This document shows positions 1 through 12,763 of a stretch of 64,000 nucleotides of DNA, piece after piece. The stretch is from the NCBI RefSeq assembly GCF_001641265.1, contig NW_020167527.1:1116001-1180000 (forward strand), in the 5' to 3' direction. The notes under the pieces were generated by a model. It ran no database searches and was not told the DNA's origin. It saw nothing but the letters and a program-made list of their open reading frames with translations. This DNA comes from Pseudogymnoascus destructans. Taxonomy: Eukaryota > Ascomycota > Leotiomycetes > Thelebolales > Thelebolaceae. Positions within the stretch are counted from its first letter, which is position 1. Every line of letters begins with the position of its first letter. A program made the position numbers and the translations under genes.

Positions 1-1157
1 TTTGGCGTCGAAATCCCCATCTGTTAGCTTCTGGGCGATTTTCATGACGACGCTGAAGACCTTCGGGCCACCTCCACCAAATTCCACTGATTTTAACAGC
101 TCGGGGAGGATTTTCATCTTGAAGTATTCTTCCGGGAAATCATCTGACAGTTGGTCTAAATCGCTGTTGGAAAGTCAGTGAGGGACTCAGATATTGGAGA
201 GCTGGGAAAAAGTACCTCAAAAACACTTCTCTCTCATTCTCGGATTTCATTCCAATGCTGTCAACTCCCTCAGTCAGTTTGATCAGAGGGGTATCCAAAA
301 ATCCTCCATCCCTTCGACCTTGATCTAAGAAATGCGCGACACTAGATCTAGACTTTGGGTTTGCATTTACGAGTCGTTTGTAGCTCGGTTGCATGTTCGA
401 AGGGATGCCCTTCGTTTGGCCGACCTGGTCGGAGCCAAGGAAATCACCCTTGAAGGTTTCAATTAACAGTATACCGAAGTTGTATGCGTCGAGGGCCGTT
501 GCTGGATTCTTTTTAATGGTTTCCCAGCCTGATTTGGCCAGCTCAGGAGGCATGTACCGGGCCGATTCGGGCACAAGGCTTCCATATCTGTATATTACTG
601 CTTCGTCATCTTTTAGACTGCTCAGCACCTCAAAACCACCCAGTTTCCATTCTCCACTCTCGCTGGTATATACGGACGCGGCTTTGAGGCTCCCATGTAT
701 CGAGGAGGCATCGTCGTTGATGAACTTGACGGTTTGCGCTATACTAAAAAGTCCCCATTTTATAGTCTCCTCACTCATGCTCTTCCGCTTTATGTGCCAT
801 CGCAATGGTATCAAGCGCTCCGTGGCAACGTATATGTATGATTCGGTCTCAACTGTGTCAAGCACTTTTATGACGCCTGGGTGTCGAAGTGTCCGCAGTT
901 TCTTGACGGCATTTCTTGCCAGAGGCAGTAGTGATTTGTTTGCGGGCACATCAAAAGAAAATATGCTGCAGTTCGAGCCCTCTTCCTGAAATTGTGGTCA
1001 GTATATAACTCTCAAAGACCTGGAGCTGACTTACTCTTCGTGTACCGTTATATAGTGTCCATATCGAGTCGTCGACGTCTACACGATCTCCAAAGCTGTA
1101 TGGAAAAGGAGGCCCCCCAGAAATCGCCGAGGCGACAGCGGATTTTAAGAAATCCAT
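1..1157 (-). CDS. SCY1: Scy1/SCYL1-family pseudokinase, 5' part (3' end outside window)
   Basis: N-terminal part of a Scy1-like protein, a family of catalytically inactive kinases linked to tRNA export (yeast Cex1) and COPI traffic. Three exons are visible: 1157-1035, 985-216 and 163-1; the introns (986-1034 and 164-215) begin GTAAG and GTACT and end CAG. Joined, they read from MDFLKSAVASAI through a kinase-like fold into the conserved LSDDFPEEYFKMK and SVEFGGGGPKV segments that precede the HEAT repeats. The catalytic loop reads HGSL where active kinases have HRD, and the DFG position reads GGFE, so it is a pseudokinase. Only about 350 residues are in the window; the HEAT-repeat half lies beyond position 1. 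The start is the first ATG of the only frame giving the family's conserved N terminus. Identity is confident; exon edges are inferred. Confidence 0.9.
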
Positions 1158-2363
1158 TGACTACTGTAGCTACTGTATGTTGTCTGCGCTCGACAATATT
1201 CTGTGTTCAGTGTCCTCTTCACATGGAATCGGCCTTATGGAGCCCCTCTCGGACCACTGGCATAACAAGCTAGTCCCATAATAGCAGCGGATAGTAATGG
1301 CAGTATTTTAGTTAGCGCCAACCTTAATTGTAATGTTTCACTCCCATCACATGCTGTGCTTCCCCTTTGTAACGACAACCCTCTTGACTTTTTTGCTGCA
1401 GAGAGCCCAAAGGCTCACGTTTTTTTTGTCTGTTTTTTTTTTCTGTTTTTATTATAACAGCGTCTGATTTAGTTGTTTTATTTCATGCATAGCGATATAT
1501 TGAAAGACCTAATATCACTGTCCCTAACATCGAACGACCAACCACCAACCCGTTTGTCAAGAAGGTCCGACATTTCGTAGCCATCTGGCACCTCATGACA
1601 GAATATACTGTGTTTGTCGACCATAGCCACTTACTAGCGGACTGAACATTGATGTGATTACTAACGTTGGGATCACCAAAGCAGATGGTTATTTCCAGCC
1701 TTTAACTGGCCCTGCAACTTGGCAGAGCGGAAACGATAAGCCACAAGATTATACGGTATGTGTAGTGTTTTATCGTGTCAATCATCTTTCCATTAACCGC
1801 TATTGGTGATGACCAACCTGGTAAAAGGTCAGACTGCGAGGAGTTCTTCTGGTTTCGGCTTCCTCCAACATCAGGTGTGCACAAGGCTGAGGATCCGTTG
1901 CAACATCGTATCTATGCTGTCTAGGCGCGTCCTTCAACAAATGGCAAGACTATGTTTCACAGAAGTTAGTGAATTCATAGTGAAGTTGGAGGATACATCA
2001 AAATGACTGTATTCAGGAGCTCTCTATCTGCAAACAAGTGATTTAGAGCCAAAGGCATGGTGTAAAGTGGGTGTTATCAAACTACGGACGGCGGGCGTTG
2101 GGCTAGCATAAGTTTATAGCGACGATCTGAGGTCGTTGCCTTGGTGTTAAAAGGGTTGGAGCCGCTGAACTCGCAGAATGCTGACTATAATAACTGAAAA
2201 GACCTGAAATAGCACCCATTGCAATTATTTTCCAACGCTACCTGGGAGAATCACTGCTAATGTTGCTTCTAGTACCTCCTTGGGCAGTTATTGGATCCCG
2301 ACGTGGTTCTGTTGCCACATGCAACCAGGACCTTTTCATTCAAACTCTCGGACAGAGTATACA
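1158..2363. other. Intergenic, no supported gene
   Basis: About 1.2 kb upstream of SCY1. It has homopolymer T runs around 1420-1450 and only short unsupported ORFs. The part next to 1157 presumably holds the SCY1 promoter; I see no clear element. Confidence 0.5.
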
Positions 2364-4329
2364 ATGATGGCTACCGGAAAGGGTTCATCAGCTAATCCTG
2401 ACGACAAGCCACTATATGGAAGAAGGTGCATTGTTAGCACTTGCAATAAACCCAGTCCTGCAGGAGGACAGTTCGAATAAAGTGTGTACCTCTTGCAAAC
2501 AAGCCGCGGAGTACGCAACATCCAAGTTGAAAGCGAGGAGGTTGAAACCGAAAAAGTCCGAAAGTAACCTCTGGACGCCGCGATCCGACGTCAGTACTAT
2601 GAATGGTAGCGGTAGTGATACCATGAGACGTCGGAACTTTTCACCGCTGACGCCTACGGCGGGGCTTAATGACGGAGGCAAGAAGCGAAAACTCAACGAT
2701 TCACACAGTGTGGCACGATATCGAAACTGGCGAAATCCTAAGTCGCAAAAGGTTGGAGGCGTTGCTGAAGGAAATACTGAGTTAGATTTTGCGAGCCAGA
2801 AGTCCAATGGAGGGCCTATAGGCCACCAGAGGTTGCATATGTCATCTGAACACATGGGAAACTTGAACGTTTCGAGGGATAAAGACGGCAGGAGAACGGA
2901 AATTGTGCCTCTGGAACCCATGATAACAAGATCGGGCAGCATTATTAATTCCGACGCAGCCAAGTCAACTTGAATTTATGCCACTGAGCTAGCTACCCCG
3001 CCACCATTCAACCCACCATTTGAGTCGACCTTGCAAGATATACAGATTCTGCATTCGAAGCCGAGTTTTTCAGAGGGCCGCATCCCCCCTCCAGAGCCGA
3101 AAAATGGACCTCTCAAGAACTCTGTCAACCCTCCTATACAAGAGGCGGTTCTTCCCGCGCGCCTGAAGGCTCGCTTCTTGTGCCAGAGGGCCCTCATGTA
3201 CCAGAGGAATTTTTTTTTCTATCAGATGACAACCTTTCTCTGTTAGAGGGCCCCCTTCTAGCATTCTATAGACAATGTATCTACGGATAGCACAAACCCG
3301 AGTCCTGAGAACAATACAAGAGCAGAGGTGACCAGCCTACAAACCATTCATCCATGCTCGAGTCAACGTTCCTGCCGATATTGCTTTGACGCAGCCAACA
3401 AAATCCCCGGAGATTCTTTCAGATGACCGAGACTTTACGGACTATGGGATTGTGCAATTTCAGCAGTCCGTGCCTTTTATCGGAGCGTGTCCCTATTCGA
3501 TCGAACCGACCCCGAACCCGAATTCGGTCCAAGCTAGGCGCTCCAACAAATCTCTTGGCACAGAGCCCAACTCACAAGGCTTCTATGATATGCTCTCGAA
3601 ATACCGCGATTCGGACGAGGGGTCTGTGACATCAACACTCTATGACATGCGTACTGAAGATCCATCATATATATCCATCCAAGCCAAGATCGCTGCGAGA
3701 GGAGGCAGGAAGGGGCAATTCGGCGAAGTATACAGTAGACTGGATGTGGACTCGACGTGGAGCAAACATCAAAACCAACCATGGAAGATCAATCCTGCTG
3801 GGCTAGACCGCCATGATCTGCCACTACAAAAGGTATTCGGGTAATTCAATGCAAAAGACATGGTACCTACGGTGGTGGAGGGTGAGTTATATCTCACCCA
3901 ACGTGAAGAATATGAAGGACCCCGACGGACATGGCGTTATGGCGATGGCGGGGCTGGGAAAGGACAGGGATACCCAGAGGCGCAGGCTGGGGCATGGAGA
4001 CATTTGGCGAAAGCGGCGATATCGTAAAGCGATATGTGGACCGGGTCACCCGCATGGCTGAAACACAGAATACTGAGCTCCTTATTCTCCGTAAGCAGCT
4101 ACAAGAGAAAGAAGAATTGCTCCAAGCACGAAAGGCTCATATGAGAGGCAAAAGGGTCAGATTGGAAGGCACGTTCGTGTATAGTACACAAGATGTGTTA
4201 GATGTTGCGCGAGAGGTCGAGACTAAGCCGGTTGCAAAACGACCTCGTGGGCGCCCACGCAAGCGCCCTGTTGAGGAAGTTGAGGAGGAAGAGGATGTAG
4301 AGGTACAACCCATCGTTAGCATCGGATAA
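2364..4329 (+). pseudogene. Decayed gene with Cys-rich N terminus and C-terminal AT-hook
   Basis: I do not recognise the family. Coding-like sequence runs across 2 kb on one strand but changes frame and is broken by stops. The ATG at 2364 opens a frame with a Cys-x4-Cys pair; after a shift near 2480 a CTSC pair and a basic stretch follow in another frame (2416-2973). A TGA at 2971 interrupts that frame, which then stays open to 3246. A T-run at about 3208 coincides with another disruption. A segment at 3386-3844 resumes in a different frame and is interrupted by TAA, and 3931-4329 returns to the first frame with a probable coiled coil and an AT-hook (PRGRPRKRP) before an acidic end. Some breaks could be unrecognised introns, but no GT..AG pair repairs all of them. 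Probably a relic of a DNA-binding protein. Confidence 0.55.
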
Positions 4330-4818
4330 TGAGTTGGTTGATTATGTAGCACGGTCGGATTTACTGTCGCATTAGGCCATATGGCGCATTAGGCCATACA
4401 CTACGTTATACCCTTTCATTTGATATTTATTGTTAGCCAATTAAGGCTAACAAGGCGGAATATTGGTCCCAGCGTGTCCTGACTTATAATCCCCTGAGTT
4501 GAATGACACTCTTTCCATGGCTATTTTTGCTGGAGTTTCATAGGAATATAACTCAAGGCTGAATTACTGCATCATAAGTACATTCGCATGCAACATGGAC
4601 CGACGAGAGCTAGTTATTGGCGAGGATGAGCTTCATTGGGTCATAGTCTAAGCTCTTCATCTTCAGCCCATCTCTTTGGTTTCTCGCTGCCTCAACCAGT
4701 TTCACCAGACTTGCTGAGCCCTGGAAGTGTTGACCGCTCCGCACATGTTAATCGCTGCTGCCCCTTCTCTTTATTCTTAGTCTCATACGTCAGCTCCTCA
4801 ACCCGCCACCAGTCAAAG
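4330..4818. other. Intergenic between convergent units
   Basis: About 490 bp between the 3' ends of the AT-hook relic and the 814-aa gene. The only structure seen is a 16-17 bp tandem duplication near 4369-4400 (CGCATTAGGCCATA twice). No gene seen. Confidence 0.4.
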
Positions 4819-7453
4819 TTAGTAGTGGGGATAGTTAGCAAGTGCAGCTTCCTTTTCAGCCGCTTGTTTCTCAAGTACAGCACTCCTCCTCTTCGTTGCC
4901 ACAGTGATGATTTCGATTGACTTCTTCCGATGCTCTCTACTTGAATGGGTCAGTTGGGGGTTTATCATCCTATCGATAACCTCTTTGTTGATCGAAGGGC
5001 GAGTCAGTGACCCCTTGCTTGGAGGATTATCAGCCCACATGTAATCACTCAGGCCAGGACGCTTGGGACGGACGGGCACTGTGGCACTCAAAATGGCTGA
5101 AACGGGGTCTAGGGGAGTGTAAGTATCAGGTGCTTTTGGTTCATCCGCCCATTTTGAAGATGCCAGCCCGTTCGTAGCCTTGGTAGGCAGGGGCTTCTCT
5201 GAAAAGAAGTTGGATGCACCGCTGTCCATGGGAGAAGGCCGAGTGGTATTGCTGGGGACAAAATTGGCTTTGCTGGGGTCCAAATTGACTTTGCCGGTAG
5301 CAGCATTTGTTTTGACGGGGGTAGTATTAGTTTTGATTGGGGCAGCCTTGGTTGTGCTGGGAGCAACATTCTCATCGTTCGTCTCGGAAGGACTAGCCCA
5401 TTTTGAGTCCACCAGTCCTCCGAGCACCTTTATAACCTTTGGTTTTTGCAGCAACACATTGGTATCATTGGTATCCTTGACAACGAACTGGCGGATCTCG
5501 CCGGGGAAAGCGCTCTTATCCACTGTCAAAGCTCTACCTCTGAGCTGCAATAGCTCGGAGGCATCGTATTGTACAAAAGTGATTTCTGGCTTCTTCGAGT
5601 CTCCCATAGTCTCTAGACTACCAGAAACATTCTCAGCGGGTTCAGAAACACCTTGGGGCTCACCGGTTACACTGCCTGGGCTGCCAATCTGCTCAGTTTG
5701 CGTGAAAACCTCCTCGGGATTAGATTGATCGTATTCGGAGACACTTCCCGATACATCCTGCTGGCCTAGATCACTTGAAGTGGGCGCATCTCGTCTGACT
5801 ATCTCAGCAGCGGCGCCTTCGAGAATCAAGCGAATGGATTCATTTTCAAGGCCCTTTCGGAACGAGGGGCCCTGGGTCTTCCAGTATGTGTTGATTGATT
5901 CTTTGGTCACAGGCTCATCCGAAGCATACACAGATGATGCCATGCCCCGACCATCTGGGACCACACCACTGGCAATAGTTTCCACGAGATCTGCCCTCTC
6001 CTTGGCCATTCCTTTCCTCGTGACTTCTACAATCATGTTGAAGACTGCATTTGCATTATCTTCCAGGGTCCACATGTCTTGCATATAGCCTGAGGGTGGC
6101 TCTTCCACTATAACTTCAGTGGATGTGGCTGTGGACACCCAGCCGTCATTATCTAAGGAGATAAGATCACAGAAGATAAGGTCCTCATCATTGTCTTTGC
6201 TTGGTATGACCCTAGTATTATCAGGCGCAATGCTCTTGGGCACCTTGGGAGTTGAATTAATGTGAAGGGGTTTGTTGGGCTTCGAAATCGGAGCCACTGG
6301 TTCGGTGGTTGGTTGTCCCGTGGCAGGTGGTTTAGCGACTGGTGATTTGGTGGCGGGTGGTTTAATGTCTGGTTGTCTGGCAGTTGCTTGCCCACTGGCT
6401 GGTTGTTTAGTGGTTGGTGGTTTAGGGGGCAGTTGTCTGGTAGATGGTTGTCTCTTCGTTGGTTGTCCGATGGTTGGCTGAGGTTGGGTATTCTCAACCC
6501 TTTTAGCACTTGGGAAAAAGGACTCTGGGGTTGCCAAAGACAACAATGGAGAAGAATTGCGTTGTATAGGCCTCTGTTGCGGGGGTCTCCTTTGTGTGGT
6601 CTTCTGCGGTGTGGTTGTCTGTTGCTTCGTTTGTCCAGAAGAAACGTTCTTGGCTTGTGGACTATTGTTCAAACCATGAACAAAATGGCCGTTAGTTGTA
6701 CCAGCACGGCCATTATTGCCGCCTCCTCCGCCACCTCGTCCTCCACGGAGAACTGACGACGGATCCGAGTATCGGAGTAGGTTGGCAATTTCCTCAATGG
6801 GAGCTCTGTTCCTTCTGTTGCTGTATTCAAAGTTAGCAGATCAAAGGTGATGTTGTCAAACAAAGACTCACCTCTGTCCAGTAAGCCCACCACCCCTTGA
6901 ACTACCACTGGTGTGACTACCACCATTATGACCACCCCGGGCACCTCTTGAATCGCCTCCAGCTCGGTTGGAATATCCAGCAAGACTTGCTTGCATACGG
7001 AGACGATGTGACTGGCCGCTTCCCAAGTCATCCAACAAGAGAGCACCTTGATCCACATCATCGGGTTTGAAAGCTGTTCGATCTTGTCAGTTGCTAGATT
7101 TGGTGTGTAGTCTGAAAATGACCTCACATTTCCACATGTTGATCTCATTCCCATATTTGCTGGTAATCTTCTTAATCTCCTTTGTGGGGGGTTTCGCCAG
7201 GGAAGCTCTGACAGCTGTGTTGACATTTCTTCTATCCTTTGGGTTGTCTTCCAAGGAAAGGTCATTTATTCTGCCAATACCAAGTTCTTCCTAGATTAGG
7301 AGAATATTAGCATGTGTATGACAAACAAAATGCATGTTATCTTCGTGGTGAGCTTGGAGAGTCACTAGATAATACCATCATTGCGTCCAAGAGAAACTGG
7401 GGTGGGTTATCGCCATATTTGGAGCCTCCCGGTGGCTCAAGTGCATTCTCCAT
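4819..7453 (-). CDS. Conserved fungal protein of unknown function, 814 aa, Gly- and Pro/Thr/Gln-rich
   Basis: Four exons (7453-7376, 7290-7128, 7073-6872, 6820-4819) join in frame to 2445 nt. The introns (7291-7375, 7074-7127, 6821-6871) begin GTATT, GTGAG and GTGAG and end in CTAG or CAG. The N terminus (MENALEPPGGSKYGDNPP) leads into a basic region and a conserved-looking stretch (KPDDVDQGALLLDDLGSG), then two Gly/Arg/Ser-rich tracts with RGG-like motifs. Next come about 80 residues of a degenerate repeat built on xxQP/xxKPP units (roughly 6280-6500), then an acidic/Ser-rich linker and several short repeats containing SKWA (for example near 5390 and 5150). No enzymatic motif is visible. RGG and low-complexity content suggests RNA or RNP association, but that is inference. 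It is divergently arranged with aconitase. Confidence 0.75.
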
Positions 7454-8212
7454 GATGTCGAGATTTGTCCTAGGTTCCTGGAATACTTCCAGACCTTATC
7501 GCCTCCTACACGGTATACAGGCTCTGAGTTCTGTGTTTAGTTGCAAAGTCGAAGGTAGTTGGTATCTCTGGTCCTGCACGTCAACTGATGCCTCTACGTT
7601 CGCAGAGGGTGCTGGTAAATACACAGAAAACAAAAATATTGATGATGAATGAAAACTGAAGTAATTCCACTCCATCAGGCTGCAAGAAGCACAATGAGAC
7701 CTCATAGCTACAAGAGTTTTGGAGGCTACTTCCCATTGCGTTGATACTCATCGTTGTGAAGCCCAGAGAGAGGTAAACACAGGATATGAGAACAAGGCAA
7801 GAACGACAGCTTCGCTGCCAAGACCGATCTGGGCAAATGCATGCTCTGAAGTTACATGGGAAGCAACCGGAAGCAGATAAAAATGAACTCTGGCAAACAT
7901 ACCTTGGATTTGGAAGTTCAGTGACTACACGTTGTGAATGTAATCTCCGTGATGGTAGGTGAATTTGATTTCGTGAGAGCTTCATCAGAAGGTACACTCT
8001 ACACGTACCTCAAATTTAGGCGGTCCGTGCACGGGGTAAGGCAACATTCTGCAACCAATCAGCGTCGCAACAAAGGCCTTGACCATAAAAAAGCTTAAAC
8101 CAGTGTCAGGATCGTCCCCTGTTGCCCCGGAAAAAGTTATAGGAACGCCGAGACCGCAGCTGCGTTCAAGCTGTTTCGCCATACATTCCTCCACAGAATT
8201 CATATCACCACC
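7454..8212. promoter_or_regulatory. Shared divergent 5' region (814-aa gene / aconitase)
   Basis: 759 bp lie between two divergent start codons, so both promoters must lie here or overlap it. No clear TATA box. The short ORFs on both strands look non-coding. Confidence 0.4.
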
Positions 8213-10710
8213 ATGACCTCTGGCCGGCTATTGCAGAGCAGCAGGTCTGCCCTGCAGGTAAGCCAAATATCTCCTCCGTAATTGCCGGTATAACTTTTAA
8301 CCTAACCAATGCCCAGGTGTCCTGTCCCTCACGATTGTCCCGAACCCGCGGCTTTGCGTCTGTCAACAATGCGACCTCCCAAGAACTTGATGTTTCATCG
8401 CGAACACCGCCATACCCCAAGCTTCTGAAGAGGCTGGCTGAGGTGCGCCGTGTGCTTGGAGCTGAGCGCGCCCTCACACTGTCGGAGAAGATCCTGTACT
8501 CCCATCTCGACAACCCGGAGGAGTCCCTCCTTACAGGAACCGACAATGGCTTGAATATTCGTGGCAATGCCAACCTTAAGCTGAAGCCTGACAGAGTCGC
8601 TATGCAGGATGCATCTGCTCAGATGGCACTTCTTCAATTCATGACGTGCAAACTGCCTTCCACTGCCGTGCCAGCCAGTATTCACTGCGACCATATGATT
8701 GTGGGTCAGAGGGGTGCGGATGTTGATCTGCCAGAGTCCATCAAGGGCAATAAGGAGGTCTTTGACTTTTTAGAGTCGGCGTCGAAGAAGTACGGTATTG
8801 AGTTCTGGCCACCGGGAGCTGGTATCATTCACCAGACTGTGTTGGAAAACTATGCGGCCCCTGGCCTGATGATGCTTGGAACGGATAGCCACACACCAAA
8901 CGGTGGTGGACTTGGAGCAATCGCAATTGGTGTGGGTGGTGCCGACGCCGTGGATGCTCTTGTTGATGCGCCTTGGGAGTTGAAGGCACCAAAGGTTCTC
9001 GGTGTGCGCCTGGAAGGCCAACTCAGTGGCTGGGCATCGCCAAAGGACGTCATCATGCATCTGGCTGGCAAACTTACTGTCAGGGGTGGAACTGGATTCA
9101 TCATCGAATACCACGGCCCTGGCGTTGATACGCTAAGCTGCACAGGCATGGCTACCATCTGCAACATGGGTGCCGAGGTTGGAGCGACAACTTCCCTCTT
9201 CCCATTCTCCCAGCGAATGGTGCCATATCTCGAGTCGACGCACCGAGCTTCTATTGCCCGTCAAGCAAGGATGATCGCCTCGTTCCCATCAGCTCGCAAC
9301 CTGCTGTCCCCTGATGAGAATGCTAACTACGACCAAGTTATTACAATCAACCTTTCCGAACTGGAGCCATATGTGAATGGTCCCTTCACACCTGATCTTT
9401 CAACGCCTATTTCGCAATTCGCTGCCACCTCCGAAGCCAATGGCTGGCCCAAGAAGGTCTCGGCAGGCCTCATTGGGTCGTGCACAAACTCTTCATATGA
9501 AGACATGACCCGCGCTGAGGATCTCGTCAAGCAGGCCGCCGCAGCTGGTCTCACCCCAAGCGTTCCGTTTTTCATAACTCCTGGGACTGAGCAGATTCGC
9601 GCCACTCTCGAGCGTGACTCCACCCTCTCCACCTTCGAGGAATCCGGGGGTGTTGTTCTTGCCAATGCATGCGGACCCTGTATCGGACAGTGGAAGCGTA
9701 CCGCAACTGAGGAAGTTCCACTCCCCACTAAGGGCGAGCAGAATGCCATATTCACCTCCTACAACCGCAATTTCCGCGGCCGCAACGATGGAAACCCGGA
9801 TACCATGAATTTCCTCGCATCCCCCGAGATTGTCACCGCGATGGCTTACGGCGGATCCACATCCTTCAACCCCCTCACCGACTCCATCACCACCCCCTCT
9901 GGCGCCGAATTCAGGTTCTCGGCTCCCTTCGGCTCCGAGCTCCCACAGTCTGGCTTCGAGACCGGAAACCCCGACTTCCAGCCTATTACCGGTGCTCCCA
10001 GCCCCGAGACCCCCGTCGTCGTATCCCCCACATCCGACCGCCTTGCCCTGCTCGAGCCCTTCGCACCGTTCCCCGAGGGTAACCTGAAGGGCCTCCGCGT
10101 CCTCTACAAGGTCACCGGCAAGTGCACCACCGACACGATCTCCGCGGCCGGCCCGTGGCTGAAATACAAGGGCCATCTCCCCAACATCTCCGCCAACACC
10201 CTCATCACCGCCGTCAACAAGGCGACCGGCGAGGTCAACGTCGCTTACGATGTCGACGGCTCCACCAGCGGTATCCCAGAGCTTGGTGAGAGGTGGAGGA
10301 GCCAGGGCGTTGAGTGGCTCGTTGTTGCTGAGAGCAACTACGGCGAGGGTTCCGCACGTGAGCACGCTGCTCTGCAGCCGCGTTACCTTGGTGGCCGTGT
10401 CATCCTCTCCAAGAGCTTCGCGCGTATCCATGAGACCAACCTGAAGAAGCAGGGTGTTGTGCCGTTGACGTTTGCGAACGAGGCGGACTACGATGCGATT
10501 GATGCATGTGACGAGGTTGAGACCGTGGGGTTGTACGAGATGTTGAATAATGGGGGTCAGGGTGAGGTGAGCCTGAAGGTTACCAAGCCCAGTGGAAAGG
10601 AGTTTGTGATTGAGACGAAGCATACTTTCAGCCCTGATCAGGCTAGCTTCGTTATCGCTGGCAGTGCGTTGAACCTTTTGGCTAAGGCTGCCGCGGAGAA
10701 GTCTGCTTAG
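8213..10710 (+). CDS. ACO2: Mitochondrial aconitase-family hydratase (Aco2/AcoB type)
   Basis: Two exons, 8213-8257 and 8317-10710, with a 59-bp intron (GTAAGC...CCCAG), giving 812 aa. The first 15 residues come from the short exon and start a basic, Ser-rich presequence (MTSGRLLQSSRSALQ) suited to mitochondrial import. The three Fe-S ligands are present: Cys404 in GSCTNSS, and Cys467 and Cys470 in ACGPCIGQW. The substrate-binding GTDSHTPNGGG motif and a C-terminal swivel domain with SNYGEGSAREHAA are also seen. The sequence fits the second aconitase of fungi (yeast Aco2, Aspergillus AcoB) more than the TCA enzyme Aco1. In yeast Aco2 dehydrates homocitrate in lysine biosynthesis; its role in filamentous fungi is less certain. 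G+C rises towards the 3' end, as in highly expressed genes. Intact. Confidence 0.92.
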
Positions 10711-10991
10711 AGGGATTTTGAAATAAAAAAGGGGCATTAGATGTGTTTTTGGCTCTTGGAGCGGTATGCGCCGTATATGTAGTTTATAGGATGTTGGTAT
10801 AAAGTGGAATCATTTATTCCGAAATTTTAAAGTTAAAACTACAATTCTTCCGCAATATTCAGAGATCAATAGCACATGAAGTAGTTTTAAGCTGTTTCAA
10901 GGTATTTCCTACCCTAGAGTCTAATAGGACCAACAATTCATCCCTGCCGCCCTGGCCCTTGACCTCTATCATCCTCCATCCATCTCGGATC

Positions 10992-11612
10992 TCAATTCAA
11001 TGGCTTGATAAAAGCTGGCTTGAATGGCATAATTTGAATCTACAAAGTTAGCAAGCTCCTGGTTTCCTCAGGTGCTACATACCTTTTCAAAATCCCAAAC
11101 CTCTCCCTTCGCATAGACATCGTTCTTGAGCTCCACCATCACCTCTTCCTTCGTTGTTGCGTGCGCGATGAAACAGGATCCGTTAATTTTCAATGGCTCT
11201 CCCTCTTTTGGCGGCTCATCGAGAGTAGCGCCTATGGATTCTTTAGTATCAAAACTTAAACCGCGATTGAGGTAAAAAGACAAAGCTAAACCAACTTACC
11301 CCCCACCTTCCAAAACCCCTCCTCAACCTTCGGCGTAACATTCTTCAAATGATCACTTCCCCCCACCATTAGCCTCCCATCCTCTCAAAAATCACGGGAA
11401 ACAGACACCTACCTCCTAACCGCCATCCTCGCCTCCAGCTTCCTTGGCTGATCAGGCACGATAACCAGCCAATCACACTTCACAGGCGCCAAGGACGCCA
11501 TAGCTCTCAGCTGACGCGCTTTTGATTTCGGGAGCGAGGGTCGGAGGGGTCCGATGCTGGCGAGACCGGGAAGCGTCTTGAGAGTTAGTTGGGGAAGACG
11601 CGCGGGTGGCAT
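10992..11612 (-). CDS. YCII-domain protein, 153 aa
   Basis: Four exons (11612-11413, 11355-11300, 11240-11083, 11039-10992) join in frame to 462 nt, with introns of 57, 59 and 43 bp and good GT..AG ends. The product has a basic N-terminal extension of about 40 residues (possible mitochondrial presequence), then a YCII-like fold: CDWLVIVPDQP...LEARM, HLKNVTPKVEEGFWKVGG, a Ser/Ala-rich strand (GSCFIAHATTKEEV) and the family's closing KNDVYAKGEVWDFEK...QIMPFKPAF. YCII proteins are dimeric alpha-beta barrels; bacterial ones include dehalogenase-like members, but fungal functions are undefined. Its 3' end lies about 280 bp from that of aconitase (tail to tail). Confidence 0.85.
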
Positions 11613-12763
11613 TGCGGGGGGGGAGTGGTGGGATGGGCAGAGGGTGAGTTGGCGGTTATCGGCGTTTTAGGTGGGGGGCTTAGCGTTTGGTGGGGGAGGG
11701 ATGGATGACAAAGCGGTGGTGGGATTAAGTTAGTTAAGTTAACTTAAGGTTGTTTGTTGACGAAGTGTTGTGCAACGTGTGCTATTATGAACAGTTTACC
11801 ATGGTATACGTCCAAGATATTGTAGGAGTCTCTTTATTTTCTGTTATCTAGTCCGAGTGTAGCTTCCATCATCATTCTTTTTGTCCTGAGCCAAAACAAT
11901 TCTCAAGCCCATCTGACTGTACTGCCCAAATATACACACGACCAATATCGACCTCTCCTGTTTTCGACCGTGTCAGCCTCGTCTCGTCAGCCTTGCCACC
12001 TCGGCAGGTGACACGACCCAGCACAACGCACGATAATGCAATATTGTCGACTCTTTAACCCTAGAGCCACTATGGATGGGTGAAATATCCATAGCTCTCT
12101 GAAACCAATGAAATCTATATTGGTAGGTGGTCCATATCCGTAGATAGCTTCCCATATGTCATCGTGGGTGGCAAAAGGCGGTGAGACAATTGGTGGGTGT
12201 CATGGGGTTTCTGACATGATAATAGGCTGGCTCACACACGGGAGGATCGCATCGCAAGAAACCATCATCACATCTTCCTGTAATATGTCTTCTATTCTCG
12301 ACATAAAAGGGTGAGTCGCCCATATGGGACGAACTCCAACTCTGGGATCTTCCTCCGTAGCGTATCATCCCTTGCCCTCCCATCAATCATAGCGCCAACC
12401 AACCCCAACCCAGCGCATGTGATACTCGTAGCCACAACCGCGAAAACGCCGATGACGATAGTTGAACGCCCGTGACCAAGTACTGCAAAGCAAATCACCG
12501 TACCTGAAAATGCAGAAAAATTCCCACTCGGTTGCTCTCTCTCTCAAATGAATTCGTAACGTTAACGTCATGAGATGCCTCAGCATCAAATTAATAAAAC
12601 ACCACCTCGTAATCAAAGTCGCGGCGCAAAATATGCATGCAAAGAGCCTCGTTGCTCCTCCCTATTTCCCTTCACCCCGTATTGTAGGTATATAAACCGG
12701 ATTATCCTCATGCCGTGTCTACCTTAGTCTCTGGTGAGATGTGCCGCGTGCCAGTTTATTGGT
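11613..12763. other. Intergenic, no supported gene
   Basis: About 1.15 kb with only short ORFs on the minus strand (for example 11973-12616) that show no conserved protein features and overlap each other. It would contain the YCII promoter and the 3' UTR of STS1. Confidence 0.45.

Noticed and set aside
5180..5728. 182-aa plus-strand ORF inside the 814-aa gene
   Set aside because: Antisense of a spliced, family-like coding region; composition mirrors the repeats of the real gene.
9493..10737. 414-aa minus-strand ORF opposite aconitase
   Set aside because: Shadow of the G+C-rich, biased codon use of the aconitase gene; Gly/Val/Glu-rich, with no conserved domain.
11973..12616. Cluster of short minus-strand ORFs upstream of the YCII gene
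   Set aside because: Overlapping, short, no conserved residues, no splice arrangement that gives a recognisable protein.
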